A stretch of 64,000 bases of DNA from positions 81,840 to 145,839 of the forward strand of contig PLNP01000006.1 in NCBI GenBank assembly GCA_003142815.1, given 5' to 3'. The DNA is from Rhodanobacteraceae bacterium. Its GTDB lineage: Bacteria > Pseudomonadota > Gammaproteobacteria > Xanthomonadales > Rhodanobacteraceae. The position numbers were made by a program, and so were the translations under genes. Shown here in pieces: positions 50,876 to 60,948 of this stretch (position 1 is its first letter; every line of letters begins with the position of its first letter). The notes beneath the pieces are model-generated. The model was given only the letters and a program-made list of their open reading frames with translations, made no database searches and had not been told where the DNA came from.

Positions 50876-51091
50876 TGGTGGAGGGCGGCTCTCTCGCCAG
50901 AGGGTAGGGCGAAGCCTGAGGTTTCCCATGTTTGGCGAAGTCGCCGGAGCCTTGAAAGTTCTCCCCCGACGGTGAAACTGTTGGGGGAGAGGGAGCACAA
51001 GACAGCCTCTGCTTCCAACGTGTTGTTCGAGCAGGACTCATGGAGCAAGAACGTGGGGAAGCCTCAGGAGCGAAGCGGAAAGTCCGCCCGC

Positions 51092-52282
51092 TCAGCCGAC
51101 CACGCCGAGTTTCCTGCCCACCTTCACGAACGCCGCGACCGCGCGATCGATCTGCTCGTGGCTATGCGCAGCGCTCATTTGCGTGCGGATGCGCGCCTGG
51201 CCCTGGGCCACGACCGGGTAGAAGAACCCGATCACGTAGATGCCTTCGGCCAGGAGATCCTGCGCGAATGCCTGGGCGAGCTTGGCGTCGTAGAGCATGA
51301 CCGGCGCGATCGGATGCGTGCCGGGTTTGATGTCGAAACCCGCTTCGCCCATGCGCTTGCGAAAATACAGCGCGTTGTCGTTGACGCGGTTGCGCAGCTC
51401 GCTGCTCGACGACAATATCTCGAACACCTTGATCGACGCCGCAACCAGCGGCGGCGGCAGCGTGTTCGAGAACAGGTACGGACGCGAGCGTTGGCGCAGC
51501 AGGTCAATGATCGCCTGGCGACCGGTCGTGAAGCCGCCGGAGCCGCCGCCGAGCGCCTTGCCGAGCGTGGACGTGAAGATGTCCACGTCGCCCATCACGC
51601 CATGTAGTTCCGCCGCGCCGCGCCCGGTCGGGCCGACGAAGCCGGTCGCGTGCGAGTCGTCGACCATCAGCAGCGCGTTGTATTTCTTCTTCAGCGCGAC
51701 GATTTCGTCGAGCTTGGCGATGAAGCCGTCCATTGAGAACACGCCGTCGGTCGCGATCAGGCGCGTGCGTTTGCCTTGCGTTTCGGCCAGATGTTTTTCG
51801 AGTTCGGCCATGTCGCCGTTCGCGTAGCGGCGGCGCTCGGCCTTGCATAGGCGGATGCCGTCGATGATCGACGCGTGGTTGAGCGCATCGGAGATCACCA
51901 CGTCCTCGTCGCCGAGGATCGTCTCGAACAAGCCGCCGTTCGCGTCGAAGCAGCTCGTGTAGAGGATTGCGTCGTCCGTACCGAAGAATTTCGCGATCGC
52001 GCGTTCGAGTTCCTTGTGCAGGTCCTGGGTGCCGCAGATGAAGCGCACCGAGGCGAGCCCGAAACCGCGCGTGTCGAGCGCCTGTTTCGCGGCGGCGATG
52101 ATGTCGGGATGATCGGCGAGGCCGAGATAATTGTTCGCGCAGAAGTTCAGCACCTCGCCGCTGCCCTCGGTGCGGATCGTTGCCGATTGCGGCGAGGTGA
52201 TCACGCGCTCGGTCTTGTACAGACCCTGGTCGCGGATCGATTCGAGTTCGGCTTCGATGCGGGGGCGGGCGCTGTAGTCCAT
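51092..52282 (-). CDS. kbl: 2-amino-3-ketobutyrate CoA ligase (glycine C-acetyltransferase)
   Basis: A 396-residue PLP enzyme of threonine breakdown. The N-terminus 'LESIRDQGLYKTERVITSPQ' is Kbl-specific. 'NFCANNYLGLADHPDIIAAA', 'VDDSHATGFVGPTGRGAAEL' and the PLP-lysine motif 'TSTLGKALGGGSGGFT' follow. Length matches E. coli Kbl (398). tdh, its usual partner, is not adjacent. The ATG at 52282 is the family start; longer in-frame options are arginine-rich. Confidence 0.95.
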   Translation of the reverse strand: MDYSARPRIEAELESIRDQGLYKTERVITSPQSATIRTEGSGEVLNFCANNYLGLADHPDIIAAAKQALDTRGFGLASVRFICGTQDLHKELERAIAKFFGTDDAILYTSCFDANGGLFETILGDEDVVISDALNHASIIDGIRLCKAERRRYANGDMAELEKHLAETQGKRTRLIATDGVFSMDGFIAKLDEIVALKKKYNALLMVDDSHATGFVGPTGRGAAELHGVMGDVDIFTSTLGKALGGGSGGFTTGRQAIIDLLRQRSRPYLFSNTLPPPLVAASIKVFEILSSSSELRNRVNDNALYFRKRMGEAGFDIKPGTHPIAPVMLYDAKLAQAFAQDLLAEGIYVIGFFYPVVAQGQARIRTQMSAAHSHEQIDRAVAAFVKVGRKLGVVG

Positions 52283-52337
52283 GGCGAATGATCCGGGTGG
52301 GCGAAGTGCATATTGTCTCGCGATCTTCGCGCGCGCG

Positions 52338-53780
52338 TCAGCCGCCCAGATCGATCGCCGCCGGTTCGCCGCTTTTCGCATAAGGCGGTGCGCCGGGCCA
52401 TGGCGCGCGCACAATGATGTTCCAGCCGCGGAAGGTGAGGGCGCGGCGCGCGCCGAAGCTTGCATTGCCGCCGATCAACACGGTTTTTTTTGCGCGGCGG
52501 AATTCGGGGCGATCGAGGAAATCACGCACCTCATGGGTCCAGCTGAGCCGGTCGACGGGCAGCGGCAGGAGCAGTTCGCCATCCGTCGTCACATAGGCCA
52601 GGCCCGCGCCGATCGGTTGCAAGGTTCCGTCTTTCGCGCGCGCGCCGAGGTGCGCGCCGATCAGGTGCAACGCGTTGACGAGGAAGCGCGCTTCGAGTTC
52701 CGAATTCGCGGTCATGCCCAGCGCGAGCAGCGCGTCGCCGCCGTCTGCGGGTCGCAACTGGTCCAGTACATCGATGAGGCTGGTCTGCAAGGTCGGCGAG
52801 AACGCGCCGCGACGCAGGAACTGGCGGATCAGCAAATGATTGCGGCAGTAGGCGAGCAGGCGCTTGTCATTGCGCGCACGCAGGTCCTCGGTCGAAAGCT
52901 TCCAGACAACGTCGTTGATGAGCGTGCCATTGGCGAGGGCTGTCGCGCCGACGCCGCCGATCGTGCCGAGCGCCGCACCAGCGCTGAAATTGCCGCCGCT
53001 GCCGACCCAGGCGAGGCTCGAAAGCCGCTCCTGCACGTACGGGTTTGTGGTGTAGGGATCGATGCCCAAGCGGTGCGCCAGTTCGCGTTTTACCGTGTTG
53101 TACGCGAGTTGGCGTTTGATCTCGCGCTCCGCTTCGCTGCCGATCCGCGTGTACCAGTGTTTCTTCGGCTTCGCGTCGTGGCCTGGGTCATCGTCGCGTG
53201 CATCCGTCATCGGACCCTTGTCGGCCGGATACGGATTGCCACGGTTGCCGAGCGTGCGGGCTGTTCGATCAGACAGCGCCTGCGCCTGCGTGCCGTACTT
53301 GTGCAGGTACGCGCCGAAATAGCGCGCGACGCCGGTCGGAATACCGAGGACGGTATCCACCGGATGCATGACGATCTGGCCGAGCGCCTTGCCGGTCGCG
53401 GCGAGCTTGTTGCCGGCGGCACGCAGAAACACCTCGGAACGCGTGACCTTGTCCAGCGCCTCGAGCGCTGGCAGTTCCGCTTCACGTTCGGCAAGGATTT
53501 CGACGCTGTCCGCCGTGACTGGCCCGAATGGCGTGTCGAGCGTGAAATGCGCCATGTAACCGCGCAATTCGACATGTGGATCGACGCTGAAGCCAGGACC
53601 GGACAGGAGTGCCGGTTGCACCAGCGTCGCCGCATCGACGACCGGTTCGTCTTCGGGTTCGACGCGAGTATCAGCCACCGGTGCAAGCGCGCGCGCCGCG
53701 CTGACCGACGCGACGGCCGGCACCAGCAGAAGCGTCGCGGCGAGGGTCAGTCGGAGAAAGCGGAGTGGCCAGCCGTCCAT
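52338..53780 (-). CDS. large secreted hypothetical protein
   Basis: A 480-residue protein with a signal peptide (LRFLRLTLAATLLLVPAVASVSA), a segment predicted to be mainly beta near residues 60-90 ('HVELRGYMAHFTLDTPFGPV') and a helical middle with 'MHPVDTVLGIPTGVARYFGA', 'HWYTRIGSEAEREIKRQLAY', and 'NFSAGAALGTIGGVGATALA'. The C-terminal part resembles a small alpha/beta domain. I do not recognise the family. It sits between accA and kbl on the same strand, with a 55-base gap each side. The ATG at 53780 starts the signal peptide. Likely periplasmic. Confidence 0.72.
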   Translation of the reverse strand: MDGWPLRFLRLTLAATLLLVPAVASVSAARALAPVADTRVEPEDEPVVDAATLVQPALLSGPGFSVDPHVELRGYMAHFTLDTPFGPVTADSVEILAEREAELPALEALDKVTRSEVFLRAAGNKLAATGKALGQIVMHPVDTVLGIPTGVARYFGAYLHKYGTQAQALSDRTARTLGNRGNPYPADKGPMTDARDDDPGHDAKPKKHWYTRIGSEAEREIKRQLAYNTVKRELAHRLGIDPYTTNPYVQERLSSLAWVGSGGNFSAGAALGTIGGVGATALANGTLINDVVWKLSTEDLRARNDKRLLAYCRNHLLIRQFLRRGAFSPTLQTSLIDVLDQLRPADGGDALLALGMTANSELEARFLVNALHLIGAHLGARAKDGTLQPIGAGLAYVTTDGELLLPLPVDRLSWTHEVRDFLDRPEFRRAKKTVLIGGNASFGARRALTFRGWNIIVRAPWPGAPPYAKSGEPAAIDLGG

Positions 53781-53835
53781 CGAAGATCGCGAAGGGTCGC
53801 CGCGGTCGCGGCGGGCAACAGTGGAGTGGCGACGC

Positions 53836-54795
53836 TCAACCGCCGGTGAACGCGCCGTAATGACGATAGCGCTGATAGCGCTGATCGAGCAGTGTCGGCA
53901 CATCGAGCGTTTCGAGTTCGTCGAGCTGGTTCAGGAGGACTGCCTTGAGACGCACCGCCATCGAACGCGGGTTGCGATGCGCGCCGCCCAGCGGCTCGCG
54001 GACCACCTTGTCGACGAGTCCCTGTTCAAGCAGGCGTGGCGCGGTGAGGCCGAGCGCGTCGGCCGCGTCGCGGGCCTTGTCGGCGGTTTTCCAGAGAATC
54101 GATGCGCAGCCTTCGGGCGTGATCACCGAATACGTGCTGTATTCGAGCATGTTGGTGCGGTCGCCGACGCCGATTGCGAGCGCGCCGCCGGAGCCGCCTT
54201 CGCCGATCACGGTGCAGATGATCGGTACGCGCAGGCGCGTCATTTCGAGCAGGTTGCGCGCGATCGCCTCGCTCTGGCCGCGCTCCTCGGCGTTGACGCC
54301 GGGATACGCGCCGGGCGTATCGATGAAGGTCAGAATCGGCAGTTTGAAGCGTTCGGCGAGTTGCATCAGGCGCAGTGCCTTGCGGTAGCCTTCCGGGCGC
54401 GGCATGCCGAAATTGCGGCGGACTTTCGACTTCGTGTCGCGGCCTTTCTGATGACCGATCAGCATGAGACTGCGGCCGTTGACGCGGGCAAGACCGCCAA
54501 CGATCGCCGGGTCGTCCGCGAACGCGCGGTCGCCGGCCAGCTCGTGGAATTCCTCGCAGATCACGCCGACGTAATCGAGCGTATACGGGCGTGCCGGATG
54601 CCGCGCGACCTGCGCGACTTGCCACGGGGTCAGATTGCGGAAGATTTCCGCGGTCTTGGTCCTCAGCTTGCCATGTAGCGTGCCGACCTCGTCCTCGATA
54701 TTGAACGACTGGCCGTGGCTGGCATGGCGCAGCTCCTGGATCTTCGCATCCAGTTCGGCAATCGGTTGTTCGAAATCGAGGAAGTTCGGGTTCAT
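53836..54795 (-). CDS. accA: acetyl-CoA carboxylase carboxyltransferase subunit alpha
   Basis: A 319-residue subunit of the first committed step of fatty-acid synthesis. It has '[20 protein letters not shown]', '[20 protein letters not shown]', '[20 protein letters not shown]', '[18 protein letters not shown]' and '[19 protein letters not shown]'. It lies downstream of dnaE on the same strand, the standard dnaE-accA order. The ATG at 54795 is the family start. Confidence 0.97.
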   Translation of the reverse strand: MNPNFLDFEQPIAELDAKIQELRHASHGQSFNIEDEVGTLHGKLRTKTAEIFRNLTPWQVAQVARHPARPYTLDYVGVICEEFHELAGDRAFADDPAIVGGLARVNGRSLMLIGHQKGRDTKSKVRRNFGMPRPEGYRKALRLMQLAERFKLPILTFIDTPGAYPGVNAEERGQSEAIARNLLEMTRLRVPIICTVIGEGGSGGALAIGVGDRTNMLEYSTYSVITPEGCASILWKTADKARDAADALGLTAPRLLEQGLVDKVVREPLGGAHRNPRSMAVRLKAVLLNQLDELETLDVPTLLDQRYQRYRHYGAFTGG

Positions 54796-54860
54796 TCGCG
54801 GAAGTTCGCGCCGGTGCGCTAGCGCAAAGACGCGAAGTATAGCGGCTCGCGGGTATCCGG

Positions 54861-57800
54861 TCAGGCAGGGCCGGTGCCGGCGCCGAACACCAGCTCGGCC
54901 GCGAGCACGCCATCGAGTTCCTGCAGCGTCTGTTGCAACGCTGCGCTGGCGCGCACGCGCCACTGCGCACCGAGTTCGATTTCGGCGTGACCGGTCGCGT
55001 TGCGGAACGCAAGGCGCACCGGCGTGTTGCCGCCGCGGTGGGCGGCGAGCGCGTGTTCGAGGCGCGCGACGAAATCCGCTTGCACGCCATTCAGGCGCAG
55101 GCGCAACACTCGCGCGCGGCACTCGCAGGCCGCTTCGATCGTCGAAACCGCTTGTACACGCAGTTGATACCCGCCGGAAAAATCGTCGATGCTGACTCCG
55201 CCCTCGAAGACCAGGATCGCGTCGCGCGTCAGCAGTGGCCCGTATTCCACCCAGCTTTCGCGATAGAGCACGGCCTCGAATTTGCCAGAGAAATCCTCCA
55301 AGGTCACGAACGCGCGCGAGTCGCCCTGCTTGCGGATGGCGCTCACGGAGCCTGCCAGCGTCATTGGCTGCAGGTCGGCGAAGCGACTGCGCCGCTCGCT
55401 TTGGCGGGGTCGGTAGTGCTTTTCGATCTCGCCGATCGGGCAGGTCGTGACCTCGGCGATCAGCTCGCGCCAGGCGTCGGTCGGATGGCCGGAAAGATAG
55501 TAGCCGAGCGTTTCGCGCTCCCCGGCGAGGCGCTGCGCGATCGGCCAGTCCTCGACGTCGGGAAGGCTCTGTTTCGGCGCCGCCGGACTCGCCGCGCCGA
55601 ACATGTCGTTCTGCCCGGCCAGTGCGTCGCGTGCCTGTTGTTCCGCCGCGCGCATCGCTTCGGGCAATTGCGTCATCAGGCTGGCGCGGTTCTTCGCGAG
55701 CGCGTCCATCGAGCCACTCAAGATTAGCGCCTCGAACACGCGCTTGTTGAGTTTTTGCGAATCGATGCGTTGGCAGAAATCGGTCAGATCGGTGAACGGC
55801 CCCCGCTGGCGTGCCTCCACGATGCTCTCTACCGCACCGCGGCCGACGCCCTTGACCGCGCCGAGGCCGTAGCAGATCGTCTTCTCGTCGGTCGCCTCGA
55901 ACAGGTAGCCCGACACCGTGATATCCGGCGGCAGCACCTTCAGGCCGAGCGCGCGCGCTTCGCCGAGGAAGTTCACGATCTTGTCGGTGTTGTCCATGTC
56001 CGCGGACAGCACCGCGGCCATGAACTCGGCCGGGTAGTGCGTTTTCAGCCAGGCCGTCTGGTACGAGACCAGCGCGTACGCGGCCGCATGTGACTTGTTG
56101 AAGCCGTAGCCGGCGAACTTCTCCATCAGGTCGAAGATCGCGTCGGCCTTGCGTTCGTCGGCACCATTTTTTGCGGCGCCGTCGCGGAAGATCGCGCGGT
56201 GCTTGGCCATCTCGGCGTGGACCTTCTTGCCCATCGCGCGGCGCAGCAGGTCGGCGCCGCCGAGCGAGTAGCCGCCGACGATCTGCGCCATCTGCATGAC
56301 CTGTTCCTGGTAGACCATGATCCCGTACGTCTCGCGCAGCACGGGCTCGACGCGCTGATCGGGATACTCGATCGGCTCGCGGCCCTGCTTGCGTGCGCAG
56401 AAACTCGGGATCAGGTCCATCGGACCCGGGCGATACAGCGAAACCAGCGCGATGATGTCCTCGAAACAGTCGGGCTTGGCATCCTTGAGCATGCCCTGCA
56501 TGCCACGCGATTCGAGCTGGAACACCGCAACCGTGCGCGCCTTCTTGAGCAGGTCGAACACGGCTGGATCGTCGAGCGGCAGCTGGGCGAGATCGAGCGC
56601 GGTTTCATTTTTCCGCGAGCGGCGCGCGTTGATCGCCTTGACCGCCCAGTCGATGATCGTCAGCGTGCGCAGCCCGAGGAAGTCGAACTTGACCAGGCCC
56701 ACTTTTTCGACGTCGTCCTTGTCGAACTGGGTGACCATGCCCTCGGCGCCGTTTTCCGAGAATAGCGGTGCGTAGTCGCTGAGTGGCCCCGGTGCGATGA
56801 CGACGCCGCCGGCATGCTTGCCCGCGTTGCGCGTGAGGTCTTCGAGCTTCAACGCAAGATCGACCAGCTCTCTGACCTCGTCATCCGATTCGTAGAGCGC
56901 CTTGAATTCGGCAACGACCCGTTCGGGTTCCTTGCGCGATTTTTCCGAGCGGCCGAGCGCGTCTTCCAGTCCGAGATCGAGCGGCACTTTCGGAATCAGT
57001 TTCGCGATGCGGTCGACCTGGCCGTAGGGCATGCCGAGTACGCGACCGGTGTCGCGTAGCACCGCCTTCGCGGCCATCGTGCCGTAGGTGATAATCTGGC
57101 TGACGCGGTCGCGACCGTATTTGCGCGAGACGTAATCGATTACCTCGTCGCGGCGGTCCATGCAGAAGTCGACGTCGAAGTCGGGCATCGACACGCGTTC
57201 GGGATTGAGGAATCGCTCGAACAGCAGACCATAACGCAGCGGATCGAGGTCGGTGATGCCGAGGGCATACGCGACCAGCGAGCCCGCGCCAGAACCGCGG
57301 CCCGGCCCGACCGGGATGCCGTTCTTCTTCGCCCAGTTGATGAAGTCGGCGACGATCAGGAAGTAGCCCTCGAACCCCATCTGCACGATGACGCCGAGTT
57401 CGGTATCGAGACGATGCGCGTAGTCGTCGCGGTTGAACCCCGCTGCGGGACCGTGCGCGGCGAGACGCTTGGCGAGTCCTTCGCGCGACTGCGCGCGGAT
57501 GAAACTGTCCAGCGTGTGTTCGTCCGGTACCGGGAATGCGGGCAGGAAATACGTACCGAAGCTGAGCTCGAGGTTGCAGCGTTTGGCCAGCTCGACCGTG
57601 TTCTCGACGAGTTCCGGCAGGTCGGCGAACAGCGCCGCCATCTCCTGCGGCGATTTGAGGTATTGCTCGGGCGAGTAGTCGCGCGGGCGTTTCGGGTCGG
57701 CGAGGACGCGGCCGGCATGGATGCACACGCGCGCCTCGTGCGCCTCGAAATCCTCGCGCGCGAGGAAGCGCACGTCGTTGCTGGCGACGATCGGAAGATC

Positions 57801-58370
57801 CAGTTTTGAGGCCAGATCGAGCGCACCGGCGAGAAACACTTCCTCGTTCGTACGCTTGATGCGTGCGACTTCCAGATACAGGCGGTCGGGAAAACGCGTA
57901 TGCCACCAATCCGCGCGCGTGCGCGCGGCGTCGTCGCGTCCGGCCAGCAGCAGCCGACCGACATCGCTGTCGTGGCCGGCGAGTGCGATCAATCCGGTAT
58001 TCGCCGTATCCAGCCAGCCTGCGTCGATCAAGACGCGGTCGCCATGCCGGTTTTCGGCGTACGCACGCGAGAGCAGCCGCGAAAGGTTGAGATAGCCTTC
58101 GCGGTTCTGGCAAAGCACCGTCAATCGCTGCGGTTGGCCGCGATCCTCGGGGTCGGCGAGCCACAGATCGCTGCCGGCGATCGGTTTGACGCCGGCCGCT
58201 TCCGCAGCCTTGTAGAACTTGACCAGCGCGAACAGGTTGCTCTGGTCGGTCAACGCGACCGCCGGCATGTCTGCGCGCGCGCACCCGGCGACGAGACCGG
58301 CGATGCGGATCGTCGAGTCGGTCAGCGAATATTCGCTGTGCACGTGGAGGTGGACGAAACCGGAAGGCAT
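54861..58370 (-). CDS. dnaE: DNA polymerase III subunit alpha
   Basis: A 1169-residue replicative polymerase. It contains an N-terminal PHP domain ('[17 protein letters not shown]'), the polymerase core with the catalytic aspartates in '[19 protein letters not shown]', the thumb/fingers '[20 protein letters not shown]', a helix-hairpin-helix region with '[20 protein letters not shown]', and an OB-fold near '[20 protein letters not shown]'. Length is normal. The ATG at 58370 begins the PHP domain; the frame stays open further upstream but with arginine-rich sequence. Confidence 0.97.
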   Translation of the reverse strand: MPSGFVHLHVHSEYSLTDSTIRIAGLVAGCARADMPAVALTDQSNLFALVKFYKAAEAAGVKPIAGSDLWLADPEDRGQPQRLTVLCQNREGYLNLSRLLSRAYAENRHGDRVLIDAGWLDTANTGLIALAGHDSDVGRLLLAGRDDAARTRADWWHTRFPDRLYLEVARIKRTNEEVFLAGALDLASKLDLPIVASNDVRFLAREDFEAHEARVCIHAGRVLADPKRPRDYSPEQYLKSPQEMAALFADLPELVENTVELAKRCNLELSFGTYFLPAFPVPDEHTLDSFIRAQSREGLAKRLAAHGPAAGFNRDDYAHRLDTELGVIVQMGFEGYFLIVADFINWAKKNGIPVGPGRGSGAGSLVAYALGITDLDPLRYGLLFERFLNPERVSMPDFDVDFCMDRRDEVIDYVSRKYGRDRVSQIITYGTMAAKAVLRDTGRVLGMPYGQVDRIAKLIPKVPLDLGLEDALGRSEKSRKEPERVVAEFKALYESDDEVRELVDLALKLEDLTRNAGKHAGGVVIAPGPLSDYAPLFSENGAEGMVTQFDKDDVEKVGLVKFDFLGLRTLTIIDWAVKAINARRSRKNETALDLAQLPLDDPAVFDLLKKARTVAVFQLESRGMQGMLKDAKPDCFEDIIALVSLYRPGPMDLIPSFCARKQGREPIEYPDQRVEPVLRETYGIMVYQEQVMQMAQIVGGYSLGGADLLRRAMGKKVHAEMAKHRAIFRDGAAKNGADERKADAIFDLMEKFAGYGFNKSHAAAYALVSYQTAWLKTHYPAEFMAAVLSADMDNTDKIVNFLGEARALGLKVLPPDITVSGYLFEATDEKTICYGLGAVKGVGRGAVESIVEARQRGPFTDLTDFCQRIDSQKLNKRVFEALILSGSMDALAKNRASLMTQLPEAMRAAEQQARDALAGQNDMFGAASPAAPKQSLPDVEDWPIAQRLAGERETLGYYLSGHPTDAWRELIAEVTTCPIGEIEKHYRPRQSERRSRFADLQPMTLAGSVSAIRKQGDSRAFVTLEDFSGKFEAVLYRESWVEYGPLLTRDAILVFEGGVSIDDFSGGYQLRVQAVSTIEAACECRARVLRLRLNGVQADFVARLEHALAAHRGGNTPVRLAFRNATGHAEIELGAQWRVRASAALQQTLQELDGVLAAELVFGAGTGPA

Positions 58371-58492
58371 GGCGGCAACAGACGCTTGGGTGTTCAGCGT
58401 AGTCGCTGCTCCCGGTGTCGGCAAGATTGACAAGCGCGCGTTCTGCACCACGCGAAGACAGGCGTGCCTGCGCGGGCGCGATCGGGCTTCGC

Positions 58493-60196
58493 CTATTCGG
58501 CGAACGCGTGCAGCTGGCCGAACACGTGGGCGAGGTAGGAATCCATCACGGCCGGACTCGGGCAATCGACGAAGCGCCCCTCGCAGCGCTCGCGCAGTCG
58601 CGTATTCGCCTCGAAATAGGCGTCCTTCGGGAGTTCGGCGACATCGAGCAGCAGGCCGGCGAGATACGCAAGGTCGAGCACGGCGTAGTGCGGGAACGGC
58701 GCACGATCGAAGTTGCTGTCGATCCGGTAGTAGGTGACTTCCCACGCCTCGCTGTGCAATTCCTGCGGCAGGCCGCTCGGCAGCTTCATTTCCAGTCCGT
58801 CGAACGACGGATGGTGGTCGCCGAAATGCACGAGCACGGTCGGCTTGCCGTCGGCGAACAGGAAGCGCCGCAGCTCGGCGATCGCGCCGTCCGATTCATG
58901 CAGGCGAAAAAGATAGGTGCCGAGATTGCGGTTGATGCGTGCATCGAGCGCTGGCAGTGGCGACTGGTTCCACGGGGGTGGCAGCGCGTCGAGCGGATGA
59001 TCGTGCGGGCCGTGCTGGTGCATGGTGAGGATCATGAAGAAAAGCGGGCGATCATCCTTGGCACGCTCGCGGCGCTGGACCTCCTCGAAGCTGTGCACGA
59101 CATCGGCGTCGGTGCTTTCCCAGGCGAGGTGAAGATCGGTCGCATCGTAGAATTCGTCGAAACCGTAGTCGGCATACGCGTTACCGGCACGCACGAAATC
59201 GCGCGGCATCGGATAGATCGCGATGGTCCGGTAGCCGAGCGCCTTGAGCTGGCGCGGCAAGCTTTCGCGCATGCGCGGCACGAGGTTGTATGGCGCATAG
59301 ACACCGGCCGGACCGAACAGCGTGTGCGGCATTCCAGCGAAGAACGCAAATTCGCTGGTCCAGGTGGCGCCGCCATAGGTATGCACCCGGAGCGGCCCGG
59401 TCGCGTTGGTATCCGGGTCGGGTTGGAACATCGGGAACGTGCAGCGCGGCACATTGCAGATGGCCCATTGGTGCGGATTGAGCGTGCTCTCCTCGATCAC
59501 CGTGACGAGATTCGGATAACGCGTCGGCGCTGTCGGCGCAGCAATGGTCGCCGAACCCCAGTCGTAGTGCGCAGCCGCCGCCAACGTGTAGGCAGGGATC
59601 GTCACATGCATGCGTGAGAGTGAACTCAGGAACGCGGTGGTCGGATTGAGCTTCGCGTGGTCGATGAAATCCCAGGTACGGACGTCATACACGCCGCGAA
59701 ACGGCCCCTGCGGCCACGCGGTGAATGCGAGTGGCAGCAGTGCGAGCAATGAGAAAGCGCCGCGCCGCCACAGCGCGCGCCCGCGCCACCAGCCGGGCGA
59801 TTCGAGACGCCAGACGAGGACCGCCAGCGCCAGCGCGCCAGCCAACGCCGCTGCGCATTTGTGCCACATGGCCGGATAATGCGCGATGACATCGAGCGTC
59901 GTTGCATCGAGAAAATAGCGCAGGTCCGGGCCCATCAAGGGTTCGTGCAGATAGGCGAGCTTGAGCGATCCGGCGAGCCAGACGCAGCCGGCGAGCGCGC
60001 CGGCGACCAGAAAGCCCAAACCGACGCGTCCCCACAGGGTCACGAGAAAAATCGCGAGCGCGAGCGCGAACGAGGCGCAGAACACGCGATCGAGATCGTC
60101 GGTTTCCGCCGGCAGCAGACCCCACAGGACGATGGTGAACGTGGCCAGGCCGAGTGCGGCGGCGACCACGCGCAGGGGCTTGCGTTTTCCGTCCAT
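58493..60196 (-). CDS. LtaS-like membrane sulfatase/phosphoglycerol transferase, copy 1
   Basis: A 567-residue protein with about five membrane helices in the first 160 residues and a periplasmic alkaline phosphatase-superfamily domain. Motifs in order: VIEESTLNPHQW (~235), 'GGATWTSEFAFFAG' with the expected nucleophile threonine (~275), '[17 protein letters not shown]', and 'VHFGDHHPSFDG' metal ligands (~456). It ends with a cysteine pair in RCEGRFVDC. LtaS-type enzymes move phosphoglycerol from lipids; in Gram-negatives, relatives modify periplasmic glucans or LPS. It is co-directional with dnaE and is a paralogue of the gene at 60945-62675. Confidence 0.83.
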   Translation of the reverse strand: MDGKRKPLRVVAAALGLATFTIVLWGLLPAETDDLDRVFCASFALALAIFLVTLWGRVGLGFLVAGALAGCVWLAGSLKLAYLHEPLMGPDLRYFLDATTLDVIAHYPAMWHKCAAALAGALALAVLVWRLESPGWWRGRALWRRGAFSLLALLPLAFTAWPQGPFRGVYDVRTWDFIDHAKLNPTTAFLSSLSRMHVTIPAYTLAAAAHYDWGSATIAAPTAPTRYPNLVTVIEESTLNPHQWAICNVPRCTFPMFQPDPDTNATGPLRVHTYGGATWTSEFAFFAGMPHTLFGPAGVYAPYNLVPRMRESLPRQLKALGYRTIAIYPMPRDFVRAGNAYADYGFDEFYDATDLHLAWESTDADVVHSFEEVQRRERAKDDRPLFFMILTMHQHGPHDHPLDALPPPWNQSPLPALDARINRNLGTYLFRLHESDGAIAELRRFLFADGKPTVLVHFGDHHPSFDGLEMKLPSGLPQELHSEAWEVTYYRIDSNFDRAPFPHYAVLDLAYLAGLLLDVAELPKDAYFEANTRLRERCEGRFVDCPSPAVMDSYLAHVFGQLHAFAE

Positions 60197-60342
60197 GGTG
60201 TCCTGACCCAAGGCGTTCATTACGACAGACGTGTCACACGGCCGTAACGTCGCCGCGCATGGTGCATCGGGTCGACGCAGCGCGCCAGCTCGCAACCGCG
60301 CCGCGGGGAGTTCCGCCGTGACAGCCTATTGGATTGCGGGCG

Positions 60343-60948
60343 TCAGAACAATTCTGGCAGGAGCAACCGCTGCACGGGCGCGAAGCAGCGCCGGTGAAGG
60401 GCGCACGGCCCAAGCGTGACGAGCGCTTGCAGGTGTTCGGGCGTTGCATAGCCCTTGTGGCGCGCGAACCCGTAACCCGGGTGGAGCGCGTCGCATTCGC
60501 GCATGATCGCATCGCGCGTGGTCTTGGCGAGGATCGAGGCCGCGCTGATCGCCGCCTCGCTGGCATCGCCGCCGACGATCGCACGTGCCCGACAGGGCAG
60601 CGCCTTCGGCAGCCGGTTGCCATCGATCAGCGCCAGCGTCGGCAGGATCGATAGCGCGAGCAATGCGCGCTTCATGCCGATCAGGGTCGCGCCGAGGATG
60701 TTCAGCTCTTCGATCTCGTCCACATCGACGCTGACGATCGAGAATGCCAGCGCTGCGGCGCGAATCCGCGGCGCCAGGACATCGCGCTGCGCCTCGCTCA
60801 GTACCTTGGAGTCGGCAAGCCCGGTCAGCAGTCGGCGCGGATCGAGAATGACCGCGGCGACAACGACCGGACCCGCCAGTGGGCCGCGTCCTGCTTCGTC
60901 GACACCGGCGATGAGTTCGTTCACGCGCGTGGCATCGGTTGTCCTCAT
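60343..60948 (-). CDS. rnhB: ribonuclease HII
   Basis: A 201-residue enzyme that removes RNA from RNA-DNA hybrids. It has '[20 protein letters not shown]' (catalytic DE pair), '[18 protein letters not shown]', '[20 protein letters not shown]' and '[20 protein letters not shown]'. Its start overlaps the stop of LtaS-like copy 2 by 4 bases. In other proteobacteria it usually follows lpxB directly; here a transferase gene lies on each side of it. Confidence 0.96.
   Translation of the reverse strand: MRTTDATRVNELIAGVDEAGRGPLAGPVVVAAVILDPRRLLTGLADSKVLSEAQRDVLAPRIRAAALAFSIVSVDVDEIEELNILGATLIGMKRALLALSILPTLALIDGNRLPKALPCRARAIVGGDASEAAISAASILAKTTRDAIMRECDALHPGYGFARHKGYATPEHLQALVTLGPCALHRRCFAPVQRLLLPELF

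Noticed and set aside
50880-51000. GC-rich hairpin after the pseudouridine synthase as a terminator
   Set aside because: CTCCCCCGACGG...TTGGGGGAGAG forms a stem but lacks a T-run, so it is better seen as another intergenic repeat. Not enough to call a terminator.
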